Positions 1-14,200 are shown, numbered from the stretch's first letter. The stretch is DNA of 64,000 nt from Ectobius pallidus (GCA_964059195.1 CAXKWD010000006.1:178248825-178312824), one strand, 5' to 3'. Notes: generated by a model not told the origin, from the letters alone. Numbers and translations: made by a program.

Positions 1-1550
1 ATAATTCACGTGTGTATTATGTTTGCTTCTCTATGAATTTATATTTTAAAATCATTATCGATAACTAACCAATCATTCCTTGTGAAATAACTAGATTTAA
101 AGCAAGGCTTTGCGACTGCATTTTGTAGTCAAGGCCTTCTCTATTCAATATAAGCTCACTGAGGCCATGATTTCTACATTCATTTGTCCAGACCCAAGTC
201 ACATATGAGGTTGTGATGCAGAATTCAGCATCTGTGGGTCGTGTCCCACACACTGCACGCGGCCCGCAGATTGTCCCTCAACATTCTCATTGGCTGGTTA
301 CTTTGATTGTATCGTACAGTGCTGCCAATAACAAGCAGTGTAGTGTAGTGTAGTCATTGCCTACACTCTATCATGGTGAGATTGATTGTGACCAGTATAA
401 ATTACACCATTTTAGGTTATATAAGTGCTGACTTCACGATTTTTTTCTTTCGGAAATTTTGAGAACAAGCTGAGTTTATATTTGAATTCTGTAGGTTCTA
501 AAAACATTACTACCTCAAATATGACAGTTTTTTTTAAAATAAAAATAATAATTTAAGGTTATGAAGGTCCAATGTGTGCATAGGTAATAGATAACAACCC
601 AACGCGTTAAGTAAATAACTAATCATTCGTTTGTTTGAATTCCAACGCATATAGAGAGATGTAGGAAGTATAAATAGTGTTGATCAATAGCGGATGTTAG
701 ACTGACATCATCTGCATCCATAATCAGATGCTGTCACATAACAAACCATCTGTATTATACTTTATTATGGTCGAAGCCCCCAAGCAATTTGATTGACTCT
801 CGAGTCGCCACAAACATTAGTATCCGTAACTAAGGTAAACAAGACAAGTTCAGATGTATCAGTTTCTATCAGTAGAAATAATAGACGAAATTTGCATTTC
901 CAACTGATACTTTACATAAACATTATTAATTGTGCAGATGACAGCATATAAACATTAATTAATATAGTAATAATAATAATAATAAATAGTAGCTTGAAAT
1001 ATAGATTACTATATTTTCTTAAACAAATCTGAATTTTAAAAATGAAAAGTATTCATAATTATATTGTATTACTTAGGCCCTACTTAAAAATAAAACAATA
1101 ATAATAATTGTTATGCATTTTCCATTCTCTTTTATATTTATTTTCATGTTGATGTACTGTATTTGTTAGGGCACCAAGACAATTATTTATTTATTTCACG
1201 TTGAACTTCTCCTTGTTTCACCCATTTAATGTTTCTATTTTCCTACACTTTTGCATAAAGTGTTTATTGTCTAGTGTAAAACTGGAAACCAACGACAAAA
1301 AGCACAATAGATAATGAATATTTTGCAAAGTAAAATATTTAGAAAACAAATGTCGAGTTGAATAATTAATTAAATTTACCACTCGTAGGAACAAAGTTGA
1401 AATAGGATTATTTTGTTTGTCCCATGCCGTCGGTACGAGGTAATGACTGAGATGCGGCTTCGGTGCCCCGAGGCAGTTTCTAATATTTTCCAACCACTTT
1501 TTCCTTTGATATAAAAAGTTAATTATGACATAAGGAGATAGTTTAAACAT
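1..1550. other. AT-rich flank left of ci
   Basis: No coding sequence or RNA gene recognised. A CCAAT-type motif (ATTGGCTGG) occurs at about 289. The block 765-985 is a dispersed repeat described separately. Short ORFs on the minus strand show no domain. Confidence 0.5.
765..985 (+). repeat. dispersed repeat F, copy 1, with AAT tail
   Basis: Begins TCGAAGCCCCCAAGCA and runs about 220 bp to a TAATAATAAT tail. It is nearly the same as 32433-32680 in the same orientation, including CGCCACAAACATTAGTATCC and GTTTCTATCAGTAGAAATAA. The shared 3' microsatellite suggests a short retroelement (SINE-like or LINE 3' end), but no A/B boxes were found. Confidence 0.7.
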
Positions 1551-1910
1551 GGGCTCTGCGCATGCCTAGATCCTCGCTTCAGATCCGGTAGGTCGGGTTT
1601 GTATGTTGGAATTTTAGTCGGCTGTGTGTTGTGTGTTGAATTGCTTCGGATGTTCTCCTTCCTTCTCTCTTTGTACGGACCTGCCCTTGTATTTGAGAGA
1701 GAAGAAGAAGAAGACGAAGATGGGGGGGTTGGCCCCAGCTGGGGGGGAGGGGGAGGCGAGTCCCCGAGTTGGAGCCAGTTTTCAAGTTTCGTAGTTGAGT
1801 TGTAAAGCCGGGCTGTCATCCCAGCTCCTCGCTCGCCTCTAAGCTTGTGTTGGTTCGTTTCTGTATTACAGTCGATGTAAGGAAGACCAGGTCGTGATGG
1901 CTCGGTGACC
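1551..1910 (+). promoter_or_regulatory. GC/CpG-richer block upstream of ci exon 1, probable 5' UTR and core promoter region
   Basis: Composition changes sharply from the AT-rich flank at about 1540: CpGs, a purine run of GAAGAAGAAG type, and G-rich tracts at 1723-1757. This reads like promoter-proximal or 5' UTR sequence for ci. A pyrimidine-flanked AG (GTTTCTGTATTACAG, ending 1871) could be a UTR splice acceptor. No TATA box or clear initiator was found. ORFs here on both strands are low-complexity Gly/Glu/Pro products of the G-rich tract. Confidence 0.4.
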
Positions 1911-2113
1911 ATGCCAGAGAAAGAAGTATTCCACCATGTGCATTCCCCTGCCGCCACCTCGGGGCTGCCCCTCCAGTTTCCCTCGGCCTTTGCCGCGTTT
2001 CACGCACCCCTGCCGGTGGACCAGCGGACCCACGAGGGGCGCTACATCTGGGACCCGGCGTCGGGACGCGTCCTGCATCCAACAGGTGCCTTCCACCATC
2101 CGGCGCCTCACGG
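1911..2113 (+). CDS. ci: ci exon 1 (start codon exon, residues 1-67)
   Basis: The ATG at 1911 follows GTGACC, a fair insect start context. The frame has a TAA at 1878-1880, so translation of this exon as drawn cannot begin further upstream unless an acceptor lies between 1881 and 1911; ACCAG at 1886-1890 is the only nearby AG and lacks a pyrimidine tract. The exon encodes the Gli motif AFHAPLPVDQRTHEGRY and ends CACGG before GTGAGT at 2114. The two leftover bases plus the first base of exon 2 make GGG (Gly68). It is GC- and CpG-rich, unlike the surrounding introns. Confidence 0.93.
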
Positions 2114-5100
2114 GTGAGTACGCCATTCACGACACATTTTCATTTTATAGATCTTGATTTATTCATGAGGAAGATTACGTAATTTACTTAATTGCATATT
2201 TGACTAGGCCTACCCTACATTACAAATACTAATACAAATTATCACAAATTATAAAAAAGGTTTGCTTTGAAATAGATTTTAGAGACAGTTTGGGACGCTG
2301 ATGGCCACTTACCGCCAATCCCAGCTTTCGCTGCGGGGGTGGAAGACAAACAAAGATGTCGAACGTCTCGTAAATTCGCTTGACGTGTAGAAAATAAAAT
2401 GAAATAGCTTTGTCTGTTTCCGAGAATTTCTTGGTATTGTCCGCCATTTTGTTCTGAGTGGTCAATGCGGGGCTCTGATGCCCTTCAATCGGACCAGCAA
2501 CAAAGAAGTCCCTCATGGGCTTTTCTCCTCGATATCGAAATATTCACAGAAAGGGTGATTGTAACTTTAAGATAGGAACTTAGTTCTTGCCCTCCCCCAT
2601 TTTCTGCTGACTGAAAGTTACTTTCGTGACCACGTGACTAAGTTACTTGATAAGAATCCAGTGTTTGCTATCAAATCCTAGCCGTGTGTCGCGGTTTAAT
2701 TTAATTTAATTTGTTTGTTACGTATTTAATTGTCTATATTGTTTACATTAACCGTTTCGCTGCTGTTGACATACAGATATATAATAGTACGGTAAAATAA
2801 GGGCTTTTATTTCCTTGTTACGATTGGCTATTGAAAATTTCCTCCTTGATTCGCACTTAAAAGCCCACATGGAAACAAGGAAAACACAAAGGTTTTTCTT
2901 AATACAATAAACTTCAATTTATAATTGTTGAGATCAATTAGTTCAGAATTATCTTTAACAATGGAATTGAATAATCTGGTACAAGACCCGAGCTGTGCTT
3001 TAGACCGCCAGATGTGAAAACATTTAGGTTCAATTTAAGGATTTGTTTGGTTTCGTCTTCTTTGTGATCTAATGCTTGAATTTCCATTAATGTAACTTAA
3101 TAAAATGTATTTAGAATTCTCGTAAACATTGTTAAATTCTGAAAATATTAATTTAGACGGAGAGTCAAGAAGTTTAGACGGACAAGTTTTTGAAGAAAAA
3201 TTACTAGAGAATTTATGCTCCTCCCAACCAATGACAATGGACTGGACTTAAATGTGTTCTAAATATGTTATTTGTTTGTCCCTTCTTAAATGCACACCAG
3301 CTCTGTTTAACAGTTGCTAACAAAAACTGCACAACTTTTTTTCTGTGCTTTTAATTTCAGCATTTTATTGTTTGTGAATAAAGCATTCAAGCTGTTAGTT
3401 ATAATAATAATAATAATAATAATAAAGACTTTGGAAAACTCTCGGACTCAATGAGGAAAAGAAGAATTGATTTTTATGGACACATCCTCAGAATGGACCC
3501 AAATAGACTGACCAAAAAAAATCTTTGAATATTTTCGCAACAAAAAGACCAAACCAAATTGGTTTAAGGAAACGGAGAAGGACTTAAAAGAACTCAAAAT
3601 CACAGAAAAAATGCTCATAGATAAAACTGAAAAAAAAAACAAAGTCAAGAAAGAGAGGTTCCAAGTCAAAATCAAAACCAAATGAATGATTCAGATCAGT
3701 GAAGACGAGAGAAAAGCAAGATCAGAAAGAATGAAGCAATACTGGGCTAAAATTAAAACACAAAACACTAAGAAGTGATTGATTCAACGTACCCCAAAGT
3801 TGGGTGAAACGGAGAAGAAGAAGAAAGACTTTGGAATAATGCCTGATATATTAATTTTTTAGTTAGGCATTATTCTAAACTACAACATTATATGGCGCTG
3901 AAACTTGGACCATAAGTAGACAACAAGCAAACAAATTAATGGTAATTAGAAATGGATTTTTGGAGACGTTCAGCAAGAAAATCCAGGAAAGAAAAAAAAA
4001 TGGAATAATAGAATAAGGGAATTAATGCAAGTTGAAAAGAATATTTTGGAAATTGTAGAAGAAAGACGCTGGACATGCATTCAGAATGACATAGGATAGA
4101 AAACTCAAGAAAATTTTGGATTGGAAAGTAGAAGGGAAAAGGAGAGGAAAGCTCTGGATAGATGGGGTGAAAAGAAGTATGGCGAGAAAAGGATTAAGTG
4201 AAGAAGATGCTATGGACAGGGACTTATGGAGGCAAAAGATTGTTTGTGGGATGAAGGAAAACCATTGTATTGTGTAATATTCCTTAATAAAAAATATAAA
4301 ATTTAAATAATAATAATAAAGCACTGAAAGTAAGGCCATTACTCATTTCAGCTGATTTTTCTGTCTTCACTGAATCATCACTGTAGCCTACACATATTTT
4401 CTGTAAATAGAAAACAAACTCCACTCCTCAACTAGATGTCAACTTAATTCAACAAACTGGCGCAAGAATTTGTTGTTACTCAGGTTTCACAAAGCAGAAG
4501 TAACATCAGAAACCCGGGACACCCTGTTTACGAAGGAGACATAAATGAGAACGTATTTGTAGAGTTGATAAGAGCAACAATGATTATCTAGTTGTGACGT
4601 GTGGATATTAATTCATTTGTTTCAAAAGCCAAAGCCCACTTGGAATTTTACAGACGAAATAATTGTTAAACCCGGAGTGAAACCTCACTCGTGTAATATT
4701 CCCTTTGAAAAGTGTAAAATAATGATATCATTATTATGATTATTTGAAGTATGAATTTTGAAACAGGACGGGAATTTCGGAAACTTGATATAATGAGCTT
4801 TTGACGACTATTCGACATGGAATGACGGTAATATTGTTCAAGGATCGTTTGTATAAGAATTGCCAGGGTGTCAACCAGGAAGAACACAAAATTACAGAAT
4901 GTTGCAAAACATTTAGCCATATAGAGCGCGCGTATGGAAACTATAGGCTGTAGATATGCCTGAAGCAGTTTGGTTACTATTGGAAAGAGTACCTAATCTG
5001 TGGTTGAATAAAATAATTTCAGTTCGTTTGGGCTTAGAATGGATTCGAAAAACCTTTATAATTTCAGACTGTTTTGGTTATTTGAAACAGTCGAACATTC

Positions 5101-5251
5101 CAGAAACGTATGCGGGAAAGGTTTAATCCTCTTTATTTTATAAAGAAATAGAAATCTCTCTTGACTTATTGAAATTTTTTTTTAGACATTTTAGTGGTCC
5201 TCGGGTTCAAAAACGTTGAGAAACGCTGCTGTAAATGATTAATAGGTACAC

Positions 5252-5286
<35 letters not shown>

Positions 5287-8200
5287 TAGTAGTAGGATTA
5301 ATAGTATTTGTAGTGGTTAAAATGAAGGAAGTCTCTATCAGGGAGAGGTAAAACTACGAATGAGAGAAAAAAATGAAGGAAATGGATGATTATTAATTAG
5401 TACGAAAGGGAAGAGATGACATCTTCAATAATTTTCATAACGGTGTAGCACCTTTTTCTTTACATTTAACATGTTAGCCCTTTCTTTCCATCTGAGCCCG
5501 TAAAATGGAACTTTACATGGACGGAGATGCTTAGGATTAAAAATAACATAAAAGATGTAACGGACTGAGTGGACTCGGGGAGTCGCTCACTTTAATCTTT
5601 GATGTCAAAACTGGAGATTGTGATGATTTGTTTGTCTCTTCCTTATCTCCACGTGGCGCTTCTTACAAAAGAAACAACAAAAACAAGTCAATAAATAAAC
5701 GAAATTGAAATAAATTAGGTAAACTGATAAACAAATTTCGTGGGAAATCTATAACAATAATAAAAGGAAGTGTTTGTCTTTCTGTCTGTTTGTCTGTCCG
5801 CGATGCCCAGCGAAATCTACTGAACGCAGAGATCTGAAATTTTAAACATAGATGGGCCGAAGGGTGGGCGAATGCACCTCGAAGCCGGATTTTTTATTTT
5901 CGATTTCGTTCGCGAGTTATGAGTGAAAAATGGACAGAAAACCTGCACTTTTTGGCTTTCGAAGCATCGGTTTTCAGTAATACATTTCAATAGTCAAATC
6001 AATTGCAGGTGGCTTTGCCTACTTTTCTCATACCTTGGAAATAAAAGCATCGCGATCGCTTGAATTTTGTAAGCCCAGCCTGGTCTATTCATTTGTTTAT
6101 AATGCCAACGCTCGCAGACATCTGAAATTTTCAACATAGACGTAAGAGCGATAATGAAAATAGGCGAAACTCACCATGCAGGGGTTTTCTGAGCCAGGAA
6201 CTCGAATCTGAGGTTGTTTTTTTCATGCTGCGCTTTCTAATTGTGGAATTCACTTTAAAGTCGTATTTTTAGCTGTTTCATTACTTAATAAACGTTTAAT
6301 TTAAGCCCATGAATGTTTCGCGTGCAAAGTATTAATATAGACTAATCTTTTAATTAATTTGCTCTTAATTTTTAATCTTCCTTTTAATTATCGTGGGCGA
6401 AGCCGCGGGGATCTGCTAGTCTAATTAATAAGAGGAAGTGTTTGTCTGTCTTTATGCGATGCTCAGCTATATCTACTGAACGGAGATTTCTGAAATTTTA
6501 CACGTAGATGGACTGAAGGGTGGCCGAATGCGCCTCGAGCCGGATTTTTTTATTTTCGTTTTCGTTCGCGAGTTATGAGTGAAAAACTGGCAGAAAACGT
6601 GATTTTTTTTCGCTATCGAAACAGGTGGCTTTGCCTTCTTTTGATCAATTTGGATGGAACTCACTCGAATCTGAGATAGTTTTTGCCTGGCGACGCTTTC
6701 TAATCGTGGAATGCACTTCAAAGCCGGATTTTTAGATCTTTCATTAATTTATTATTAATCGTTGACTTTATGAATGATTCGGCGTAAGTATTAATAAATA
6801 TGTTTTAATTATGTTGTTCTTAATTTTCGATTTTGGAATTTTTTTTATCGTGGGCGAAGCTACAATAGTGACACATAATACAACACCATAACTTCTAACT
6901 TGACTACATCAATTTGCCTCTTGTGGAAGTTGGTAAACATCGAAAGTTACTGAGTGGATGATGCAGACTGTCCAAATTTTGCACGGTTATGGCAATTCAC
7001 AATGCCAATATTCCTGCCAAATTTTAAGATTCCAGCTGTCGTATAAGTTGTCAAAAGTTACATAATGTGAGGACAGTATGCAAAATTTACTTAGGCTAAA
7101 ATGAAATACAAACCTAACTCAGTCTAAGCTACAACCGATATAGATAGGACAAAAAGTCATAGGACCAAACATGTAGATCTCACAAAATCCATTACTGCTG
7201 GTCAATCAATTTAGCCTCTAAAGAAGAGACCTTTAAGTTGCGTCCGCCAATTTGAAAATTTAAAATCGGAACTTTTTGGAATATTTTTGTTGGTTACAAT
7301 CTATAAGCTATAAGTGGGCCAAATTTCAAGTTTCTGGCTCATCTGGAAGTGGGCAAACATTTACGTCAGTTTAGTGATGATTTGCCATTTAGACCGTTAA
7401 TTGGTCATTACTCTGGTACCTGTCAACCGATTTGGTGCAAAATGAATAGGCTTCTTCTTATGGACATTTTATGTGTGTATACCAAATTTCACGAAAATCG
7501 TATAAGGCGTAGGGTAAGGTGGTACATTTTCGAACCTGGTACAGTTCTGAACGAACTAAGATTTTTATCCACTTTTGGGTTGCAAATGTTGACCAACCTG
7601 CTTTTAATTGTATAGCGTCCATGCTGATTATTTTGTTGACCTGTGTCCGCGAGAATGATGTTTTGATCTGTCTGTTGTTTTCCAGTCGAATGTAAGAACT
7701 CCATGCTTGAAAAATGCCAAGTTTTAAAATTGCTTATAAGTCCGCTGAGGATCAACTTTTAACTCATACCAACGAATAGCGTAGTCTTTAATACCCAAGT
7801 CATTTGTCATTCGAAATTACGAAATAATAGTAGGGCCAACACGCATGGGCGTAATTTCAGCTTTTTAACTGGGGTGGCAAGGTCTGCCGGTATGAACATT
7901 TTTTTTTAAATTTGGCGTTAAAATGATGTAATTTAAGCATTTTTAAAACTTTTTTACGTACCATACCAGCATAAATGTTAAGTTTAATAAAGTTTAATAA
8001 AGAATGAAGATTGTGCCACGTTTATAAACTGTAATTTTTAACTTGTTTGCAAATAACTGATATTTTTACTGCCGATTTTTGGGGTGGAAAAAGAGGGGTT
8101 TGGGAATTCTGGGGTGGCAACTGCCACTCCTTGCCACCCCGTAATTACGCCACTGCCAACACGTTTTAGGTAGAATTTCAACGATATTCTGGGCATGAAA

Positions 8201-11200
8201 CATTGATTGCCATGACCAATTTGTGTTGCCAACTTTGTAATTACAATACAATTGAATTTTTCTTTTGTTTATTTTCATAAAATAAGAATACATGTCAAGT
8301 GTTGGAAAATAACCACCTTACCGCATTCGAGTTACCGGACGGATTTTATAAAGTGGAATAATAAACAATAATTCTCTTATTAGCTTGCTTTCAAGAAGTG
8401 ATAGATTACAACAACAGATTTCATGTAATGTGGCTGACACTTCTGTTTGCTGTTTTTATTAACAAAAACCTCCTCCCTCGTTACAGGCCGCAACTTGGCT
8501 AAGTGTGGTGCATATATTAAAAAGCCCCAACGTAAGCCGTGATCACTAAATAAATAATCTGAGAGTGTTGCAAAATTGCATAACCTGTAATCGTCACCGC
8601 ATAAAGTAAAGTTAATTAAAATGGGCTGGACATGGGGAGGAAACAGGGAGATCGGAAGGGAAAAGACCACTTGGAAGACGTAAACGTTGGTGGGACTACA
8701 ATATTAGAATGGATTTAAGGGACGTAGGATTTGGGAGGGATGATTGGATGGAGTTAGCACAGAATAGGGTTGAATGGCGGGCTCAGGTGAGCATGGGTTC
8801 CATACAGTGGCGGATCCAGAGAGACATTTTGGGGGGGGGGGGGAACTAAAGTAGAGAGGGAAGTTTTTACTCATAAAAATTAATTATTCCCAGTACACAA
8901 TTGAAAACAAAATGAACATTTCAGCATTTTCTTACAAAGGTATTTCAAAATAATGAATGTCGTTGCTTTAATTTAAGTATTTGGGTTATGTTCTAATAAA
9001 TTTTCAATAATTTGTGCTTAATGTTACAAATTTTTGGGGGGGGGGAATTTCCCCCATTTCCCCCCCCCCCCTGTGGATCCGCCCCTGGTTCCATAGAATA
9101 GATAATATTCCTTCTGAGGAATTGTCTACTGCCATTGAGTAAGTACAGACAGACAAATCAAAGCGATGGCTTGATTACACTCCACTACGCAGCAGTTTAT
9201 GTCCTTAATATAAATGTCAAATTATTAATATGCCTATTGGACACATTTATTTTAGGTCAACACAAAGTCTGTTTAGATATTGGAATAACAATAGATCACA
9301 GTATGAGTGGCAACTATCCCTATTTCTGCACATCTTCTTTGTATTCTAATGCAGCTTTTTAATAATCCTCTAAAGCACACGTTTATAATCTGAGATTTTT
9401 TAGCTTAATTACCTTTTTATTTTATAATTATCTTATAGAGAAGAAGTAACTTTCAATGAAGTTTTCATCAGCTTGCAGTGAAGCTGTGCGGGACTGAAGG
9501 CAAACTTGCCTCAATGAAGAATAATTACTAAATATCTTTTTATTTTCACTGCAGTTAGTCAATGCCTGAATGTAAGTTTGTTTTTCACTTCCTTTTCCCT
9601 AATGGAAATTGCACCTAAAAATCGTATCCTTTTCATTAATAAGCATAGACTGAATTACTAACAGCTACAGAATAATCAACATTGCAATACAAAGCACTTA
9701 AAGAGGATACAGGCCACAAACTGAAGAAACGCGTTACAACCGCCAGCTTTCACCGTCATGAAAGCCCTTTCCACAATACTGAAGGGATTTTGTTCTGTAG
9801 TAGGGGATATTAGAGGATTAGGCGGTATTGACAGTTCCCCAGTTTGAATAGGTTCAGCCATGCGATGGTAAACACGACGCAGATTAGCAATCCTTGCAGA
9901 CTTGAGCTTCGTTCCCTTATTTATTCATTTATTACCATTGTGATATTTCCTCTATTTACAATATCGAAGTAGTAAAACAGATGTAAAGAAGATGCAATAG
10001 TACGGCAAGAAATTATTGAAGAAAAAATAAGATATGGGAAAAAATTGTGAAGTAGTAAATAGTTATAAGAGGAAGAGCAAGTTCAGAAGCATGGAATTTT
10101 TTAAAGAATTTGAGTAAATCAACTGGAAAGCAGACCAGCATTGGAATGGTTCAAATATCACAAGGAACTAATGACAGAAAATAGAATCTGAACATCAACA
10201 ACCACTAACACAGGATAACATAGAAGTCATTACAGAAGAAAGGGCGAAGGAAGCAATTGTTAGGATAAGGAATGGGACTGTGGACCAGGAAGAGAAAAAT
10301 TGCAAAAACATTTGGCAAATTTATTCACAAAACATATTCAGGGAGAAAATACACCAAAGTCTGGAAAGTAGCATTTATATATTATATATAGTAAAGTGTT
10401 CCCTATTACAGGCCATGGAGGCCCAGAGGGTTCCAGGAGGTTGAGGCTCCCAGATTTTTAGACATCGGCACATGAAGGTGGTAAGGTTGTCAGCCTTACG
10501 CACCGGCCGCCTTTACCCTCAGGATTGCTCCTGGTACTCATTTCTGTTAGAGGCTGAGTCGACCCCAGGGCCATAGTGCCACCAGAAGGATTAGGCCAAT
10601 TGAAAAACTCAACGACCTCATCGGCGATCGAACCCGCGACCTTCCGGTTTGTAGCGCAGCGCCTCAACCACTACGCTACGGCGTACCCCATTATATATAG
10701 TACTAATATTTATAAGAAATATTAGTAAATTTCATCTTGTATACGAGGGTATCTTCGAATAAAAAGATTGTAAGGAATTTTTAGCCTATACCCTCAGTAA
10801 AAAATGTAAGCTTAATTAGCTGCAAATTTGTAAATATTTTATAAGCAATTGGTATTATCTTATGATTTTAACGAATCCATAGTTTTACAATTGTGACTAC
10901 CAATTTTTTAATAAACAAATCAATATTAACTGTCTTCATCATTAACATAGGCCTTTTCAATCTGTCTAACTGGTGCTGTATATTCATACTTATTGATAGT
11001 AATATCTATTGGAATTATTTTATATACTATACTGTTGCATATGCATAATTTGACTAATTTTAACGTTTAGACGTAATTGTATATTTTTGTACTTTTAAAT
11101 CTTATTTGCTACTTGGTTATTCTAACCTAAACTCTCTTAATAGTACATGACAATTGCAATATCACGCAGATTAATATTTCAATTTTTCTATAATAGTATT

Positions 11201-14200
11201 CTAATTACATCAATTTTATATCTTATAATTACCACACGAATCTTTATATTGTCTTTCGCTACATTAGTTGGTAACATTTTTTACTGAGGGTATAGGCTAA
11301 AAATTCCTTACAATCTTTTTATTTATAAGAAAGGTAATAAGAAACAACCTACAAATTTGAGACCAATTTCGGTCATTAGTACGTTAGGAAGATTGTATGG
11401 ACAAATATTGAAAAACACATTGGAAAAGGAATATTCGAGAAAGGAAGCAGAAGAACAGGCAGGTTTTAGAGCAGGAAGAAGTACTCTGGACACATAACGT
11501 AGTATTTATAAATCTCACAAAAGCATATGATAGTATTTGGCAGGCTTTAGATGAAACAATTGATAATCAAGATTCAATACAAGCAATCAATCAAACATAT
11601 AAAGAAATGACCTCATGTGTTAAAATAAAAAATAACATAACAGAAAAATGTGTTGTGAATAAAGGTTTGAGACAAGGATGCACTTTTTCTCCTACATTAT
11701 TCAAAATCTATTTAGAGTAGCCACATATGATAGAAGATTTCTATGATCTATACATTACATTTTGCCGATGACCAAATAATAATGGCACAAGATTATGGAG
11801 ATATTGGATTCATGACAAGGAAATTGATTTCAGAGTATGAGAAGGGTGGTTTGACAATCAACCAGGAAAAAAAGAAATGGGCATAGGAGGTATTCAAAAA
11901 GATTTAACGTTAAATAATAAATTAAAAACACAGAGAACTACAAATATTTAGGCATAAAGAAGAAAGAAATTCAGAATAGAAACACTCTAAGCGATTTCCC
12001 TATTAAATGGAATACCACGAGAAGGAAAAAACTGTATATTTATGAATCAATAGTTAAGAAAATAGTACAATACGGTTCAGAAATTTGGCCAGTTAAAAAG
12101 AGAGGAAAGAACATAACAGAAATGGATTTATGGAGAAGAGCAAATAGAATTAGAAATGAAATTTGGGAACAAATGGAAGTACAAACAACTATAATAGATG
12201 AAATTAATGAAAAGCAACTTGTGTGACATGGGGGAGGAGAGAAACGAGAGAGGCAAACCAAAGAAGACATGAAGGAGAATCTATGGGAGGATAGAGAGGC
12301 TTGAAGATTGATTGCAATTGATGATGATGATATTTCCTCTACCTGTGGTACTGGACCCGGAAGTCATGGGTAGTCAAATGAGAGGTTTGGATAAATTTAA
12401 CTTGGTAGAATCCGGACATGGAGGTAGATTGATTATTTAGCGGTTTTTGTATCTGTAAGCAAGATAGTCTATGGCGAAACAATGGTACAATGTATCGATT
12501 GCCTCTTTGATGCAAACAGATGGATAGATTAACCTCAATACTTTAATAATCTCCTGCTACTAATATTGCGTTTATTATTATAAGAGATGTAAAATGCTTT
12601 ACCAAACATATAAATAACTAGGTTAAAAGGCCCGGCGTTGCCCGGGTTTTTTATTTTGTAATTGGAAATTATCTTATGAAGGACTTTCGATTTTTAAATT
12701 ATAGGTCATTATATATATATATATATATTTAGAATTTGAAATAGGAAGAATGACTTATCACACTCAAACTATTCCCTCAGAAAACGCTTGGTATAGCTTT
12801 TTATGGCCCATAGAGGATGTAGAATTTTGCATCCCATCGCTTGTACAGTACACAACAAGCCTGGTAGGGGTTCAAATCAGAAGAAACATAAAATTGTATT
12901 GTCTTTGCGGAACAGTTTATTTCTCACTCTCATGTTACCATAAAACCGTTTTGGGGATGAAATTAAACAGAAATGCAATATCACTTTCATACTTCTCTTC
13001 CCAAAACATATTACCATACCTCATATTGTTTTCTCTATGTCCAGGGTAGAGAAAGTTATGTGTCTGCATTATTTTCGTGGATTTCATTCTTTAATATTTA
13101 TTTATAACATGAATTATATTGAAGTCTTCTCTAATTTGTCAAATTCTAGTTTCATTTATTTCCAAAGCCATCTGAGAACACTGGCAACAATATGTTGTCA
13201 TGTGAACTGTGATTTGGATTTGATAATTCTGTGTAAAAAGGGATTAAGTATTCTCAAAAACATTTAATTTTTGGCATTTAAAATCAAAATTTTTGAAAAT
13301 CCTTTCTTAGTGAGCACCTACATTATAAAACGAAGGTACTGTCAAAATTCGAAGTCTCTAACTGTTATGGTTTAGGCTCTACGTTGATTCTCTGTTAGTC
13401 AGTCAGTCAAGACAAAGCCTTTTATATATAGAGATACATTATTTTCATATGCAGCTTATATAGCCTATACCCAATCGCTGTGTTCAATGATTAATTGATC
13501 AAAGAAGCTAAAGGTATGGAGATGTTTCAGTGTTCAGTCCTTGTGAATTTACATAAAAACAAGTGCACGTAGGTGTGATAAAATGAAAGTGATAAAAATG
13601 AAACAAGAAGATTGTGAGGATTGGTTGGTTCATGAGGTGAATAGTGGAACCCGACACCCCATGTTACTCGAGTCCCCACACATTTTCAGCTCCATTGACA
13701 CTCACCACAAAACAAAACTACTGGAGTCTCAATGACCAAAACTAGATTTGCAGCTAAGAAAGAAGCTTATGGGGTGTTGCTGAGGAGCATTGATTGGATG
13801 GGAAGAGATCTTGTAAGGAAAAGAAAGGTTAATTGGCTAGGAAACATCATGAGATGACGAGGATTTCTGCTGGATCTCATCTCTAAATATGTAAAAGGCT
13901 TTGTTCTGACTGACTGAGAATCAACGTAGAGCCTAAACTATAATTGGTAGAGACTTTGAATTTTGACAGTACCTTCGTTTCATAATGTAGGTGCTCACTA
14001 AGAAAGGATTTTGCAAAATTTTTATTTTTAATGCCATAAATAAAATTTTTTTGAGAATACTCAATCCCATTTTACACAGAATTATCAAATCCAAATCACA
14101 GTTCACTTGACGACAGTGTATTGTTGCCAGTGGTGTCAGATGGGTTTGGAAATAAATGAAGTTGGACTCTGAGAAATTAGAAAAGCTATCAATATAATTC

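Larger units (their letters stand above)
9955..12327 (+). pseudogene. 5'-truncated LINE insertion with 14-bp target duplication; two nested insertions
   Basis: TGATATTTCCTCTA flanks both sides (9941-9954, 12328-12341). The + strand carries a decayed RT: VITEERAKEAIVRIRNG, then after the nested inserts LRPISVISTLG, AEEQAGFRAGRST, GLRQGCTFSPTLF, VQYGSEIWPVK, and a tail ending in GATGATG. Stops and frameshifts are frequent and the RT active-site region is damaged. A SINE (10394-10689) and an inverted-repeat element (10758-11323) split the segment between WKVAF and YKKGNKKQPTN. Confidence 0.8.

Noticed and set aside
1857..1896. DPE-type core promoter (GGTCGTG at 1890) with initiator at about 1870
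   Set aside because: The spacing to the only initiator-like word (ACAGTC) is about 20 bp, not the required 28, so it is probably chance.
1523..1957. 144-codon minus-strand ORF across the ci upstream block
   Set aside because: Pro/Ser-rich product of the G-rich tract, antisense to the ci leader, with no domain.
1816..2130. Minus-strand ORFs over ci exon 1
   Set aside because: Shadows of the GC-rich exon in other frames.
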